Shown in pieces: positions 1-12,570 of a DNA stretch of 64,000 bases (its first letter is position 1; each line of letters opens with the position of its first letter). The DNA is from Oscheius dolichura (lineage: Eukaryota > Nematoda > Chromadorea > Rhabditida > Rhabditidae). The DNA lies in assembly GCA_932521035.1 (NCBI GenBank), contig OW051493.1, positions 1,240,001-1,304,000 on the forward strand, given 5' to 3'. Position numbers and translations under genes: made by a program. The notes below the pieces were generated by a model that worked only from the letters and a program-made list of their open reading frames with translations, was not told the DNA's origin and did no database searches.

Positions 1-51
1 ATTTTTCCTGGAAAAATCCGTATTTTTCAAGTTTCTAGGACAGTTTCTTAC

Positions 52-3000
52 TGATAAAGAGGCATTCCTTCTGCTGTCAGGATGAATAAAATACTTGGCG
101 GCATCCAGCCGAAGAGAAATGTTCCGAAGATCAGGGCCGCCGTGATGACTGTCCTCCTTCCTCGGGCATTCGTCGCTGAGGCTGTTTTTGACCGTACCTG
201 GAATTTTCCTTTTTTTTCACTCTAGAGCTAAATATCTGGTCCCTTCCCCCAGGTTACTACTTCTTCTTCATCCCACGATTCGACCCCCGTGTCCATCCAT
301 TTATTTGTATTCTCTCAACGCGTTGAAAATTAACTGGATGAGTGCACCTCGCCGGAAATTGGTATTCGCAACCGACTAAAGCACATTTGGTCTCAAATTA
401 CATACCAAACAAGGGGAAAGGAGAATGGACAAACCGTCATTCTAATGAATTCTGGTAGTGAAAGAAGCTTGGTTCCGGGTTGAATTAGTCTTTCTGGAGC
501 TGTTTTCCCCTAATTTTATGGGAAATGGATCGAAATGTTTCAATTTGGGTATGAAAAGGAAGAAAAACAGAACTGTTTATTGAGTGTGCGTTGGGTGTTT
601 GTGTACGTATCTCGGTCATTTCTTGGTCGATTTCAAAAATTCGAAGACCTAGTTGGAGAGCACAAAAAGACGATTCAAATGAACCCAGTCACATCTCAAC
701 CGCCCCCACAAAAGAATCTGTAGCCCCACAAACTTTGACAGGGGATTTGTTACGTAACGCGGCGCGCCCGTTTGCTCATGTATGCCCTGCATGCCCTGCA
801 TACATGGGCACGCGCGATATTGGGCGCGCCCGTTTTCGGGCGTAAAACGTCAAGACGATTCTAATGAGCCTGGTCATAGCTCAAACGGACCGAAAGAAAA
901 GTCGCTGGTCTACCAAACGTTGATAAAGGAGCGTTACGTAACGCTTCCTGAGACCAATCTCGAATAAGTCAACGTTTGTGAGGCTAGCGATCTTTCTTTC
1001 TGTCCGATTGAACTATGAGTAAGCTTGTTAGAATCATCTTGACGTGTTCTACAAGCTGCAGGTTGAACTTTTGAAAAAAAAACCAAGAGATGCCCGAGAT
1101 ACGGACACAAACATCCGACACTCCAGTCTACGCCCGTTTTACGCCCGAAATTTGGCGTTTTGCCCATGTATGATGCCCTGGCTGGGCTCCATTTTGGTGT
1201 TTTCTCCCGTTTTTAGGGATTTTAATGTTCCAAGGCGGTTACATTATTTCATTGTGTACTTCCAAAATTGATCATCCTTACAATTCCAACGTACCTCACT
1301 GACGGTCCTCAACATCCTCCAATACAGTATCGACGTCGCCGAGATCATGATGATAATGATCATTGAAATTGTAGCACGGAAGTAGAAATTCACGTAGAAG
1401 CTATTTCCAAGGCACTCGGGATTTCTAAAAGGGTGAGTTGACCTAAACCGAACAAACAAAGAAAAATAGCCGATATTAGAACAAGCCGCAAAATATAGCG
1501 ATATTTATGGTCAAGTGAGACTAGCGGGTACCGAGCCATTTCAAACGGGTTCATTGTTAGACTCAAATAACGTTTCCACTTTTATGGACCCCTGACAAGA
1601 CTGAGCAAAACTCGATATTTTTTACAGTAATCTCTCCCTCTTGTAGCGAAAAAAGGAGAGAAACGAACCTATATCCCTGCCCTTCCCAGCTGATAAAGTA
1701 CAGTATTAGACTAATTGGCGGGACAGTCCAGATCAAGACTATTATCGTCTGGAAAACCTTCCTTATGAAGTTTAGAAGAAACATTACCTGAACCAGTTTC
1801 AAAGGCAACAATTTTTGATGATCAAACGGTCGAGAAATTTGAATATAATGTACAAAAGCTAAGGCAACCAGGTGAAAGATACCGGTGAGGAGACCTCCAG
1901 TACGGAACGCCTGAAAATTTGAATCATGGGCTTTTTTTCATCCCTCGAGCTTCGGGTCTTCTATAATATCGTACTTTCAAACGGCTTTTTGGTGTCCCCT
2001 TCGAAAGCAGCTGCATTTCATAATTTTACAGAATTTCACCCCTTTCGGGTTTTATTTGGCTTGAAAAGAAAACATACGCTAGGTTTATTTTTCAAGAATT
2101 CTCGTATTCTGGGCATGCAGCACCAATTTTTTCATATAAAGAGGGCTAAAATGAGGGAAATTGGATAAAACAGCCATTTCCATGCGAAAAATCGGTAAAT
2201 TTCAACATTTGAATTTTGCATTTTGCTTCACTTCTGGTATATAGGGCAATACATAACCATTGTTTCAGTCCTGCAGCTATGTTGTACCGTGTTTGTTTCT
2301 GATATCCCCCTAGATTTTGAAGATCTAATAACCGTGTCCTATCCAGTTTTCTGCTGATTTTTTGGCAAATTATGCCCGCCATAGACGGAAATCGTTGAAA
2401 TCAAGTGTTTCATTTGGAAAACGATAATCGATCTGATACCGTAAAACCTCTAATAGGACCCCCCTCTCCGTAAGCGCGCTCTGTTAAAATGCTCTATCTG
2501 CCTCGTGAAAAACACTAATGCAACCGTTTTTCATGATTTTTTCTTGAATTAGTATGATCTTTGGGCCCTAGATGTTGCATTACAGAAGGAAAAATAGAAG
2601 AAAAGTCAAAAATAACGGAGTAATCGACTCCTATAGTCAGTTAGATAGAGCATTTTAACAGAGCGCGCTTACGTACGAGGGGGTTCTATTGGAGGTTTTA
2701 CGGTAATCGATCTGATAAATTACTTTCAGAGCTAAATAAAGGACAAACGAAACTTTTTGTTTCAATTTCGCTATAATTTTCCATCTCTGATTGTGTTTTA
2801 GTCCCAGCACTGTCGTCTGAATTTCTAATCTTCTTTCCCAATCTCGGCTCATCTCAGCCGTTCCTCTCTTGACTATTTCTCCTCTTTGGCCACTAGCTAC
2901 TGGCCTACCTAATGGCTGAACCTTGACTACGTAATGTGGAAGGGATAATTAATGAAGTTTCGGGAAGTCACATGGCGGGATATCTTGGAATCGGAAAGGA

Positions 3001-4848
3001 GCGGCGAGGAGGATAATCTAGTCAAATAGTTAGGATCTTATTTTTGGATTGAAGCGGGATTACTGTAGAAAACTGGAAAAGGAATCCGGACAGGGCTAAT
3101 ACATCGAATGATTGCTTCTTTTTCTTGTTTTATAGTCCTTTTATCACATTTCAGGAAGATTTTTGAAGTGATATATGCATTTCTGAATCGTTCAAGCAAA
3201 CGTTCAAGCTTTCCCTTCCCTTCAAATATTCCCAAATAACCCGCCCTCCCCATGTAACCTAGGATGGCGTGAAAGAAGCGCAGGAAGAATTGGCCGCCTA
3301 AAAAGCAAGAAGTTGGATAAATAAGGCTAAAATATCACCTCAAAACCGTCAAACATATCAATTGTCCAATTCAAAGGATCTCTTTCCAATTAATTTGGCT
3401 ACTTCGTTTCAAGATCCGTATAATTCGGGGAATATAATGTTCCAGCAATAAGTTAATGGCTCGAAAGTCCATATTGACAGTGAATAACCTTTCTACCGTA
3501 ACCCTCTACTTGAATTTATCGAACGATTGCTATTCCGTTATCTTTGTCAATTATATAAGTTTCGTAATAACTAGAAAGCGGAAAAAAAGGTATCTCTGAA
3601 TTAGGAATACAATAAAGGTTGTAAACTAGAAAGAAAAAAGTGACAGGAAATGAATAACTGCTGTTTGTTTTTAGCTACCGGCCCAAAAATGTTTCATCTG
3701 GCTGGTAAAAAGAAACATTGTCGCTAACCCTACTAATAATAATACACTTGCAGGGGAAAAAAAATTATTTATACTTTTTTACACATCACCGGTTTGTTTT
3801 GTTTTCTCTCCCGTTCACAATATAGCCCATTTCCAACGAATATTTCAAGGATTCCAATTTGGCGGAGCGTCTCCGCTGAGCGACCATGTTTGAAAGGTTC
3901 CTGGTCCCGCAGCGGAGAGGTTTTTGCGAGGAAGATCCGTTGGAAATGGACTATAAGAATTACTGTATTCCTTCTCTATCTCTAATTCGTTTTTTTCGAT
4001 AATATTCCATTTGATTGATAAAAGAAAAGTTTAGTGTTCGTTCTAGTCGATCTGGCCTAGAGGGAACCAGTACAGTTTTTCTCTCTTTTCCGTCCGTTGT
4101 GAATGTTTTCCCACCTGTATCCAGCAAAACTCCCGCTAAATGTTACAATGGAAACATAAAACTAGCCTTACAAGCAGTATCTATTCCTGCTGTTTCATCA
4201 TACCGGTTTTACTCACCTCCAAAGTCAGTGGAAAGCAGTAAGTAGTGTGGGATATGCTCAGCACAACAGGCTTGTATGAATTCCAAAAGAGGGAAACTGC
4301 CACCACCAGGGATGTCCAAGTATCCGATAAGGCGAGGCTATACGTCAGCTCCAGTGACGTCGATCGGCTCTGAAACAAATTTTTCAAATTTTGGATTAGC
4401 ACCGAGAACACTAGTATTTGCTCCAATACAAAATGAATTATAAGCCAAAAACCAAACACAAAAAACTTTGTGAAAATAGGGAATTTTGCCATTTTTAGGC
4501 GGCTTGTCTCCCATTTTCTTCGAAATTTGATGACTACAGTAAGACAAGAGCTCAATTTTTGATGTAATATATCGAAAAATGTTGTGGATTACTGTAGCTT
4601 CCAAGTGACAACTTCTAAACCCCGTACTTTTCGGAAAAGTGCTCCAAAATGGGGTTGCTGTTCATTTTTACTTTCCTTTGGTTTTAGCGAGGTGATAAAA
4701 TCTTGCTTCTGATTGTTTTTGTACTGGAACTAACCTTGACGTGCCATCTGGACAAGAATACAGCAATATTGAGAAGAGCAGCCAAGGCACAAAGAAAAAC
4801 TATGAAGGGAATGCATATCTCGTAGAGGAACGTCTTCAGCTCTGTCAT
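52..4848 (-). CDS. Class A (rhodopsin-like) GPCR, six exons seen, 3' end off window
   Basis: Seven-transmembrane receptor of the plasma membrane; ligand unknown. Exons on minus: 4848-4735, 4369-4217, 1910-1788, 1748-1669, 1424-1295 and 197-52, all joining in phase with GT-AG introns. Exon 1 starts at an ATG directly after a TTTCCAG acceptor and encodes TM1. Exon 2 encodes TM2 (ELTYSLALSD). Exon 3 gives TM3, ending in VHYIQISRPF where most receptors have DRY. Exon 4 is TM4, exon 5 is TM5, and exon 6 is TM6 with GWMPPSILF matching the CWxP region. A donor at 51 (CA|GTAAGA) shows that TM7 and the tail lie left of the window. About 248 residues are visible. Introns 198-1294 and 1911-4216 are swollen by palindromic elements. 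The family is certain from TM spacing. The subfamily is not; nematode orphan peptide or amine-like receptors are possible. Confidence 0.85.
585..1175. mobile_element. Compound palindromic element of the GTTACGTAAC family
   Basis: Lies in the GPCR intron 198-1294. The left part (585-780) matches the family body seen at 5740, 6305, 20154, 32470, 34694 and 43600. The inner part is a palindrome centred on GCGTTACGTAACGC near 932, with arms about 850-930 and 966-1042. Ends carry CATGTATG-type sequence and GGGCGCGCCC boxes. It has no coding capacity, so it is probably a non-autonomous DNA transposon. Confidence 0.7.
2439..2703. mobile_element. Palindromic element (CCGTAAAACC ends) with 14-bp target duplication
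   Basis: Terminal inverted repeats begin CCGTAAAACCTC and end GGAGGTTTTACGG. The inner arms contain GCGCGCTCTGTTAAAATGC and its complement. The identical 14-mer TAATCGATCTGATA flanks both ends (2425-2438 and 2704-2717). It sits in the GPCR intron 1911-4216. A related end occurs at 23205-23250. Confidence 0.75.
3821..3955. mobile_element. Palindromic element family A (TAGTCCATTTCCAACGGATA)
   Basis: About 130 bp of imperfect palindrome starting TAGCCCATTTCC and ending GGAAATGGACTA, with a GC-rich centre GCGTCTCCGCT...AGCGGAGAGG. At least six copies lie in this window (3821, 5322, 29447, 30983, 38732, 53353). It is non-coding, in a GPCR intron, and flanked by TATA at both ends, consistent with insertion at TA. 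Confidence 0.75.
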
Positions 4849-5321
4849 CTGGAAATTGGGAAATTGTATTGGAAGGAAATTTAGGGGTGAGAAGAGGTAG
4901 ACAAACGTGGGGAATTGGGGAAGAATCAAATATGATCGCGTAAGTAATGGTAATAAATAGCAGAGATCATAAATAGCCTTTCCAGAATACCAAAAAGTAG
5001 AAAGTGGAAAAGTATGGCACAAGAATTGAAGAGCAGTAAGGATGCAAAGGACGTCTTTGAGACTCCAGGTGTTCGTTTATAGTTCTTTTCCAACGTATAA
5101 CTACAGTAATTTGCCTCCGTTCGGGACCATTTTAGGATCGGAGAACAACATCGCAAATTTTGCCTGATTTTCAAGATAAAAAACCCCCAAAGATGCGAAA
5201 AATTGAAGAAATACCAACTATGATCAATAAGTAACAATAAAAGCAATTATAAATTCCCTTTTCAGAACATCAAAAAATGGGAGTGGAAAAGTACCACAAA
5301 AGAATGGAAGAAATCCGAGGA

Positions 5322-5443
5322 TGTAGTCCATTTCCAGCGGATATTCCTCGGGTTTAAATTTGGCGGCGCGTCTCCGCTACGGGACCGGGTTAGAAAGCTT
5401 CCTGGTCCCGTAGCGGAGAGGTTTTTCCTTGGAATTGGACTAT
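5322..5443. mobile_element. Palindromic element family A, copy 2
   Basis: TAGTCCATTTCCAGCGGATA at the left and GGAATTGGACTAT at the right, with the family centre of paired CTCCGCTACGGGACC boxes. It lies upstream of the GPCR gene. The stretch 4849-5321 before it holds the receptor's presumed promoter or outron, but no motif I can name. Confidence 0.7.
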
Positions 5444-5739
5444 ATAAAGAAAGAAGGGTGTTGAGATTGCCGTTGTAACTTGGTAAACGGGGGTTTCGGT
5501 AAATATTGGCAGGCTCGCCAAACCCAGACAGTTTCTCCGAGACAAAAAAACACTCTGCAAGCCGTTCATTTGTGGGCCAAACTATGTTCACCCTTTCAGA
5601 AGCGCAAAATATTAGAATTTACCGAATCAACCGAATTTGCCAAGTAAATGGAGAGGGAATTGACCAATTTAAAGAATCGCCGAAAACAAAGAGATAAAAT
5701 TTTTTTTGGGGAAAGTATGTGGATGCACGTCACTTTGAA

Positions 5740-6000
5740 GCATACATGGGCAAACGCCCGGCAAAACGGGCGCGCCCGATTTTGAGCGTAACATATCACC
5801 GGTCTAAGTTTGTAAGGATACAGGTTTTTTTATCGGGGCGGTTGAGATGTGACTGGGTTCACTAGAATCGCCTTGCTCTCCAACTAGGTCTTAGAATTTT
5901 TGAAATCGACCAAGAAATGACCGAGATACGGACACAAACAGCTGACACTCCCGTCTACGCCCAATTTCGGGTGCGCCCAAAACCGGGCGGGCCCGAAAAA
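5740..6000. mobile_element. GTTACGTAAC-family element, copy 2
   Basis: Begins CATACATGGGCAAACGCCC. It contains the conserved body words GGTTGAGATGTGACTGGGTT and AAATCGACCAAGAAATGACC, and ends in GGGCGCACCC/GGGCGGGCCC boxes. It is non-coding. Confidence 0.65.
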
Positions 6001-6304
6001 AACCGACCTAATAAAACTTGAAATGATCCAGGCTAAATAAAGTTACCTCGAAGCAACAGAAAGGCAAAATAAGAGAGAAGAAGTTGCTTAGCGATTGAAG
6101 TGGAGGGCACTTTGCAGAAAACTGTATGACAAGTGACAAGCGTTTGCAGCAGGTGACTGTTTACCGTTCGCGGGCTATTGCACAGTATTGGCGTGAAACT
6201 ATGGGGCATATTGTTGGCTGAAGTAGTATTGAAGTAGGACAGCCCTCCAGATAATAAAGATTCTCCAAAACAAAGAAAAAAACTAGGCCACTGGAACAGT
6301 TTCG

Positions 6305-6835
6305 CTCTAAAAAGACATGGCCAAAACGCCAAATTTCGTTTTTGGCCGTAGACGGGAGTGTCGGGTGTTTGTGTCCGTATCTCGGGCATTTCTTGGTCAA
6401 TTTCAAAACTTCAACCTGCATCTTGTAGAGGGCGCGTCAAGACGATTCTAACAAACCTGACCAGCGATTTTTCTTTCGGTCCGTTTGAGCTATGACCAGG
6501 CTCATCAGAATCGTCTTGACGTGCTCTACAAGACGATCTGTGAATTGTAAAAATTCACCGAGAAATACCCGAGATACGGGCACAAACACCCGACACGCCC
6601 GTTTTACGCCTAAAGTCGGGCGCGCCCAAAACCCGGGCGCGTGCTCATGTATGGTGTCCGTATCTCGGTCGGTTTCAAAAATTCAAAGACCTAGTTAAAG
6701 AGCACGAAAAGACGATTCTAATGACTCCAGTCACATCTCAACCGCCCAGGGAAAACAATCTGTAGCCAAACTTTGACAGGGGGATATGTTACGTAACACG
6801 GCGTGCCCGGGCGTTTGGCCATGTGTATAAAACGA
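6305..6835. mobile_element. GTTACGTAAC-family compound element, copy 3
   Basis: Two related bodies lie end to end. The words GTCAAGACGATTCTAA and TCAGAATCGTCTTGAC form an internal palindrome (about 6447-6520). A second body (6650-6800) ends in GTTACGTAAC and GGGCGTTTGGCCATG. The same compound arrangement occurs at 585-1175. Confidence 0.65.
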
Positions 6836-8242
6836 TAGTCAAATGACCGGGACTGGGAGAAGAAGAGGCGTGGCCACTTATGCCGCCGCCTACACTTTTC
6901 TTCAAATAAACCGGGGAGGATGGGCAGGAGGGGGAAGAGCAGACGAGAGAATTTCAATTCGTCCCCTGGTATCCGGGTACACGTCATGTTTTTCAAGGAA
7001 GTAGGAGAACAATTGTCCCCCCGGCAAAGTTGAAAGAGAAAGGGTCTGGGGAACGCCTTGTCTAGCCAGGAGGGCCTCCCTATTCTTTTATTCTGTTTTC
7101 TATTGCCGGGAGTCTTCCGCTGCTGACTCTTCTCTTTTCTCTTTCATGGAGGGTAAATTAGGCGGCAGGAATGGGAAAGAGAAGGGTAAACAGTAAGGGC
7201 ACTATTAAAAATACATGCGAAAAATCTAGGAGAATGACGCTGAGAATGTCCAAAAGAGGAGGTACAACATTTGAAACGGGCCTTGGCGGGCTTTATGGCT
7301 GAATTGAAACAAGGAAAACAAAAAATCCCTTCCGGACCCATGTGATATTCTCATTTATTCTAGGCTAGCTAGTTGCGTCACCGCAGCTGTCAATTACCGA
7401 AAAGGAACTAGAAAAAGGAACACACACAATGACTGGGGCCGACTGGGCTTGGAGTTGAATGGAAAGGACAGCTCCCTCCCGGGAAAGGACGGGACCAAAA
7501 GAAGAGAAACGGGGAGGAGGAGGGGCTGGGGCGGATATTAGTCGAGACTAAAAAAAGAAAGAAGAGAAGTAGGAGGAGGAGGAAGTGGAAGAAAGCTACC
7601 GTAATCCCAAGAGAAAAGCAGTAATGTAGAAGCGCGCGTAGTAAACGCGCCCCAGCTAATATTGGCTAAAATGCATTATATCCCATTTTTCAGCTTTTTT
7701 GCATAATCACAGTACTGATATTGTTCCAGGGAACCAACATAGGTGGAAAGAAACTATAAATAAGCGATATTCCCGTAGATTGTATCGTCCATGCTTTCAT
7801 AAACGCGCACCAATTGAAATACCCTGTGGACCTATTGCTACCCTGTGCTTGTATCTCAGTGTTCTCAGTGTCTTACACTATGCTTTTTAGTCCAGAAAAG
7901 TAAACATAGCCAGGAAGAAACAAAGAAATTCGTTTGTAAGCGCGAAAAACGCTCAAGCTAACACACCTACTATTAAAATGAGCATTATCCAGAATTTTCT
8001 AAAAATATTTTCGCCTGAAATATCACGCCAACAGTATGGTTTTTATCCCATAAAACTAATATAGGCAGAAGGAAACGATAAAAATTCACTAAACAGTGTT
8101 CAACTGATGATTATTCCAGTTTTTGTTTGTTTTTAGCACGAGTTTTGCACATTCAGTATGGTTGCTATCCAAGAGAAAAGAAATATGCATGAGAAAACAG
8201 AAAAAAAATTAGAAAAATGCCATGAATCACTGCACACAACGG
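6836..8242. other. Non-coding stretch, no gene seen
   Basis: Purine-rich DNA (7480-7600 is strongly GA-rich) without a spliced reading frame I can support. Open frames here are short and lack splice or codon signals. Confidence 0.5.
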
Positions 8243-8298
8243 ATAGTACAGTGGTTACGGTATTTGAATTTCGATCGGCGCCCGAATCCCTGTTCTAA
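8243..8298 (+). pseudogene. Degenerate tRNA-like sequence
   Basis: TAGTACAGTGGTTACG resembles a pol III A box, and GCGCCCGAATCCC, about 30 bp later, resembles a B box. I cannot pair the acceptor stem, so this is at best a tRNA pseudogene or part of a tRNA-derived SINE. Confidence 0.3.
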
Positions 8299-8764
8299 AA
8301 ATCAAAACTAGGCAAAAAAGTAGAGAATGCGGCTGCCAGGAATAGAGAGAAAGGTGGAGCTAATAGCGTTTGGATCGAGTCGAACGCATAGCTAACGCAG
8401 CAGGGAGGGCAGGGTCCGGCCGATGGACCCGCCAAGGGCAAAGACTGCTCGGTGCCCAAGGGACTGACGATGAAAGCCGGGGCCGCCCCAGGACGGCTAA
8501 ATAAAGATGAACTATGTCCTGGTTTTTGGAGGAAACCAGGGGATTGGAATTTCTACTGTAAGAAGAAGCCATACGAGTAGCGATCAAACATCTTTTGACA
8601 CCATAATGAGCGCAAATACTGGCACTGGGACATTAAAATAAAACAAGTTTCAGGAGGGCGTTATAATAATCTTTTGAAGTAATTTTTAGTCAACAGATTC
8701 GGTGCTGAACCAAATTTTGCGGTTTTATTCCAGGATTTGCAGGATTACGGTCACAGGAGCATGA

Positions 8765-8938
8765 TATAGTCTTTCAAGAAAAAAAGACGACATTGAAGCA
8801 ATTTAGCAGCTGGCCGAACTTACTGGCCCTTTTTTTCTTCTTGGCCGCTCAAAAATTATCTATGAGTGCGCCCCACCGCTAAAATTTGGTCTCGGCGAGT
8901 TAGACCTTGAAGGTCGTCTTTTTTCTTGGCAGACTATA
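8765..8938. mobile_element. Palindromic element with TATAGTC...GACTATA ends
   Basis: The left end TATAGTCTTTCAAG is followed by AAAAAGACGACATTGAAG. The right end is CTTGAAGGTCGTCTTTTTTC followed by AGACTATA. These form terminal inverted repeats of roughly 30-40 bp around a unique centre. A related end lies at about 59664-59700. Confidence 0.65.
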
Positions 8939-11407
8939 AAGGCTGGTCCATTTAGGTTGATTGATGAGCTATGGTTTCGTTTTTTAGGGGAACCGGGGGA
9001 TTGAAGGCTACAGTAAGCGCCAAAAGTCCGAACTGCGGTTGCTCCCATGAAGAACTTTCATAGGAACCCTGGAATATTAGAAAGGAAGTAGTGGGGAAGT
9101 AGATTCTGGCCTAGGTACGCATTAGGATGGCCTTATATCTTCCAAGGAAATGAGAAGGCTTCAGGGAAGAGTTATAACGGCAATTAGGGCAATTTTATAA
9201 TTCAGTTGTCTACAAAAGCAAGGCTAAATTTCTCATTATTACTATAGGATGAGAGTTGAAGGAAACATAAAGAGCTGGATCACTCTAGACAGCTTCAATT
9301 CAACATATAGGAATTTTGAAGCATAAAATGGTTTTAGTCTTGATAAATTGATCTCCTTATTGGGAACAGAGTAAAAGCTACGATAACATGGACTATGAAC
9401 TGGTTCTCTAGGGAACGAGAATTGAGGCGAACGAGTAGTATTAATACAAATTCTGAAACAGCAGAAGAACAAAAATGAGAAAAAGGATTCGAAATTCGAA
9501 TTGTGCGATGAAAATCAGCTTTGGTTTCGACTTTTAGGAAGACAAAAATAGCCTTTTCCTGTTTATTTTCTCCGCTTCAAGTACAGTATAAATAACTATT
9601 TCAGGAGCAAGGCGATAATAGTGTATCGCTTCGCCATTCCAGGAAAACAGCTCTCTTTTATGTCCTGCTGATTACCGATCCCGGTTCCTAGATTATAAAA
9701 GGAAGGGACTGATGAATAGGGAGGAAATTGGGGAAGGAAGATGAAAATATGGCGGGAACTGATTGGAGAGGGGGAATGTTTCGAGGCAGTGTTATAGCAA
9801 AATATCGCAAGAAGTTTTCAATTGGCTTTCCGTAGCAGAAACGTAAGAAAAGAAACGAAAATTTCATACAAATGTTGATAAAACGAGGCCGAATCGGACC
9901 CAATTTTTATCAATCTTTCCGCTCCTTTTGTTATTTTGAATATGTTTCAACGTTATTCTAAATTCGCCATTTTAGGACTGCCGTACTAATAATGTAACAA
10001 TTCCTTTTTTCTAAAGAAAATACTCCAAGATGGCGATATAATGATGTTTTGGATAGATTTAGCAATTTCCTTGAGGGCCACATTCATAAAATAGGGAAAA
10101 AAATACCATTTCTACCAAAACCTAACCAAAAGAAACAAAAAACGGTGGGAGTGAGAATTTTTTCTTTTGAAATTTCGAGTTTGTTATAAAATTACCGCTT
10201 CGCACTGTTCTCCGATTGCTCTTGTTTCAGTTCTCTTTTATTTTTGCGAAGAAAATGTTTCAAACTCGAAAAAGGGCTTGCTTCATTGGACAGTGTGATG
10301 AGTCGGATGTCTAGGACCATTACAAAGTTTGGTGAACAAGATTAGAAGGGGTAGTCCATTTGTCCACTCTCTCGTTGAGTTTTATTTATGTTTTTTTTTC
10401 AACTTTGTCATAAAATCCCTCATTATGGCACGCCACAGTAAAAAGACTGCAGCGATGCCACCAATTCGCTTTTTCTGAAGCAAATGCTTCAAAACGGCCA
10501 TATAACGCTTGCTCCAGTTAGAAATGCGATATACTATTCACCCGATGTGATTTTCGCAAAATTTTCCTATTCGGCTGTTTTTTTTGGTTCCCCTCTTTTT
10601 TTTCTTTGTAAACTAGTATGCCTCAGGCGGCCTTTGGTCGCGTTTAGATTGAAAATTTAGCGGTCGAAAAAGATCAAACGGTCGAAACTTTCTGCTTCTC
10701 TCTCATTTGACCGGTCAATCTGAACAAACGACAGGTCATACAGACGGACATCTGCCTATTATTATGGTAGGCTTTTTCACCTATCTCATAATGCTTTGTT
10801 CGCTGTCAGTACTGTTTAGGCAATCTATGATTTCTCATTTTGACTTTTTTTACTTTGGTATACGGTAATTTCTCGGCTATTCTGCCATTCCCAATAATTT
10901 GATTCTTTTAAATTTCACTACTTCCTTATAAAAGGGAACCGGATTGTAAAATATTGCCACAAAATGACGAAAGTACAGATAGTTCTACTGTTCCTATTTT
11001 AGTCTCATTTGTTCCAATTAGTCTCCGATTCTCGTCAGTGTTTAGTATTCCTTACCCGTCTAATTTTACTGTTTAGCTAGTCCGCTCCACCTACGGAAAA
11101 AGGAGAATGACCAAACTTGATATAAACACGACACAAAAGAGTACTAGGGAATAAAAATAGGAGGGAATATAAAGCGGGCATAAAACATAGGGACCAATAT
11201 TTGGCAAAGAAGATTATGGACAGAGATCGGGGGATGAGATTTGAGGAGAAAATAAATAGAGAAGCGTGAGAATGAGCCTTATTACACTTAACAAACACCA
11301 ATGAGGAAGGGGAAGAATGGCTGGGGGTTCTTGGGGTTCAAGCGGAGAAGAGACAGGGATGGAAATGTTTCGGAAGCGATATTTAGTCATGTCTAGGGAA
11401 AAAGAGG
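8939..11407. other. Non-coding stretch with one weak palindrome
   Basis: No supported gene. A weak inverted repeat, CGTTTAGATTGA / TCAATCTGAACAAACG, spans 10641-10730 and may be a small decayed element. Isolated TATAAAAGGG-like words (9693, 10926) resemble the units of the cluster at 16.8-19.6 kb. Confidence 0.45.
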
Positions 11408-11881
11408 CACTTCTGACAAGGGAACTTTTTCAATAAGCGATGTGTTCCGGCTAAACGAAGTACACCATTCAATAGAGAAACAAAAGTTGTACAAGGAACT
11501 GGTGTCAGGAAGTGTCTAACGCGCCCTGTGGCATTTTCCTCATAGTGTACAAAAGAACATTATTGCTCTAATATTATACGTTTCCAAGCGGCATCATGGC
11601 TCAACAGGTAAAAGGTTGGGCTATGGTTGTACAGACCCAAGTTCGGTCTCGGTTGCGTTTTTTGCCCTTTTTTCTGGCTCACTTCTTTTGAGCGGTCGCT
11701 TTCATTTTGCAAAGGAATTTCTTTGAAAAATTTCCAAGTCTTTCTCTATATGTGTTGCTGTGTAACAGGGTGCATTAGGCACTTCCTGACTTTGGATTCA
11801 TAGATAAATTTTGATTCTCTATCGAATGGTGTACTTCAGTACACAGGAACGCATCGCTTTGAAAAAGTTCCCTTGTGAGTG
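11408..11881. mobile_element. Element with about 125-bp inverted repeats enclosing a tRNA-like core
   Basis: The arms (11408-11528 and 11760-11881) share ACAAGGGAACTTTTTCAA, AAGTACACCATTC and GTCAGGAAGTG in opposite orientation. The centre carries the tRNA-like sequence at 11592-11661. There is no open frame of note. Confidence 0.65.
11592..11661 (+). ncRNA. tRNA-like sequence with pol III-type boxes inside a palindromic element
   Basis: TGGCTCAACAGG fits an A box and AAGTTCGGTCTC fits a B box about 38 bp on. T-runs (GTTTTTTGCCCTTTTTT) follow immediately and could terminate pol III. The seven-base acceptor stem does not pair, so a functional tRNA is unlikely. A tRNA-derived SINE or a relic is the better reading. 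Confidence 0.35.
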
Positions 11882-12570
11882 GAAAAAGATCATAAATTAC
11901 AGATTTTTGAGGACTCCTGTATTCATTTTGCTACACTGATTTGAGTAATCTATGATATTGTTTTTTTTTTCTTATATGGGTCAAAATGTCAGTAGAATAG
12001 AGGGGCTATCCAGGCCTTTCTATCACAAGAAGCATGAAAGGTTCTCCATCTACGAAAAACTGGGGCAAGAATAATAAGGAACATTATCTAGGGGCCATGA
12101 AGCTAAACTAGATGAAAGCAAGCCATTGAAAAATTTGATTTTTAGAAAAATAACGAAATGAGGATGAAGGATGAAAGGCCCAACAGAACGGGCGATGATC
12201 CCTTTCATATGAAGGGTATTAGCAACATTTACAAATAAAAGTTGTAAAGGAGAAATTCAGGTTGGAAGACAAGGATGGAAATGTTCCGAGAGGGATATTT
12301 AGTCAGGTCTCGAAGAATGTGGATGGATCAGTTTTTTCGCCAAGGTGCGTCGCATGGTTATTGGAACAGCGAAGTGTCCAGCCGTTTTCTACCACAATTA
12401 AAGCATGCAGAATACCGTAATATGGCGGGAACATTAGAATAAAAACTTCACGAAAGAAAGATTATATAGGGGTCATGAAGCTAAACTGAGAAAGTGAAGA
12501 GTTTGATCTTTAGAAAAGTGGAAAACGGGGGTGGTAAGCTCAACAGAACTGGGGTTATCAAAAGCGCCCT

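Larger units (their letters stand above)
11330..12570. repeat. Direct local duplication of about 0.4-0.9 kb blocks
   Basis: GACAGGGATGGAAATGTTTC (about 11350) recurs as GACAAGGATGGAAATGTTCC (about 12268), both followed by GATATTTAGTCA. AGGGGCCATGAAGCTAAACTA (12089 on) recurs at 12468, both followed by related TTTGAT...TTTTAGAAAA and CTCAACAGAAC-type sequence. The palindromic element at 11408 lies between the repeats. Confidence 0.55.

Noticed and set aside
3254..3292. Short acceptor/donor-bounded segment encoding GQFFLRFFHAIL on minus
   Set aside because: It looked like a GPCR exon, but its phase does not fit between the TM2 and TM3 exons, which join perfectly without it.
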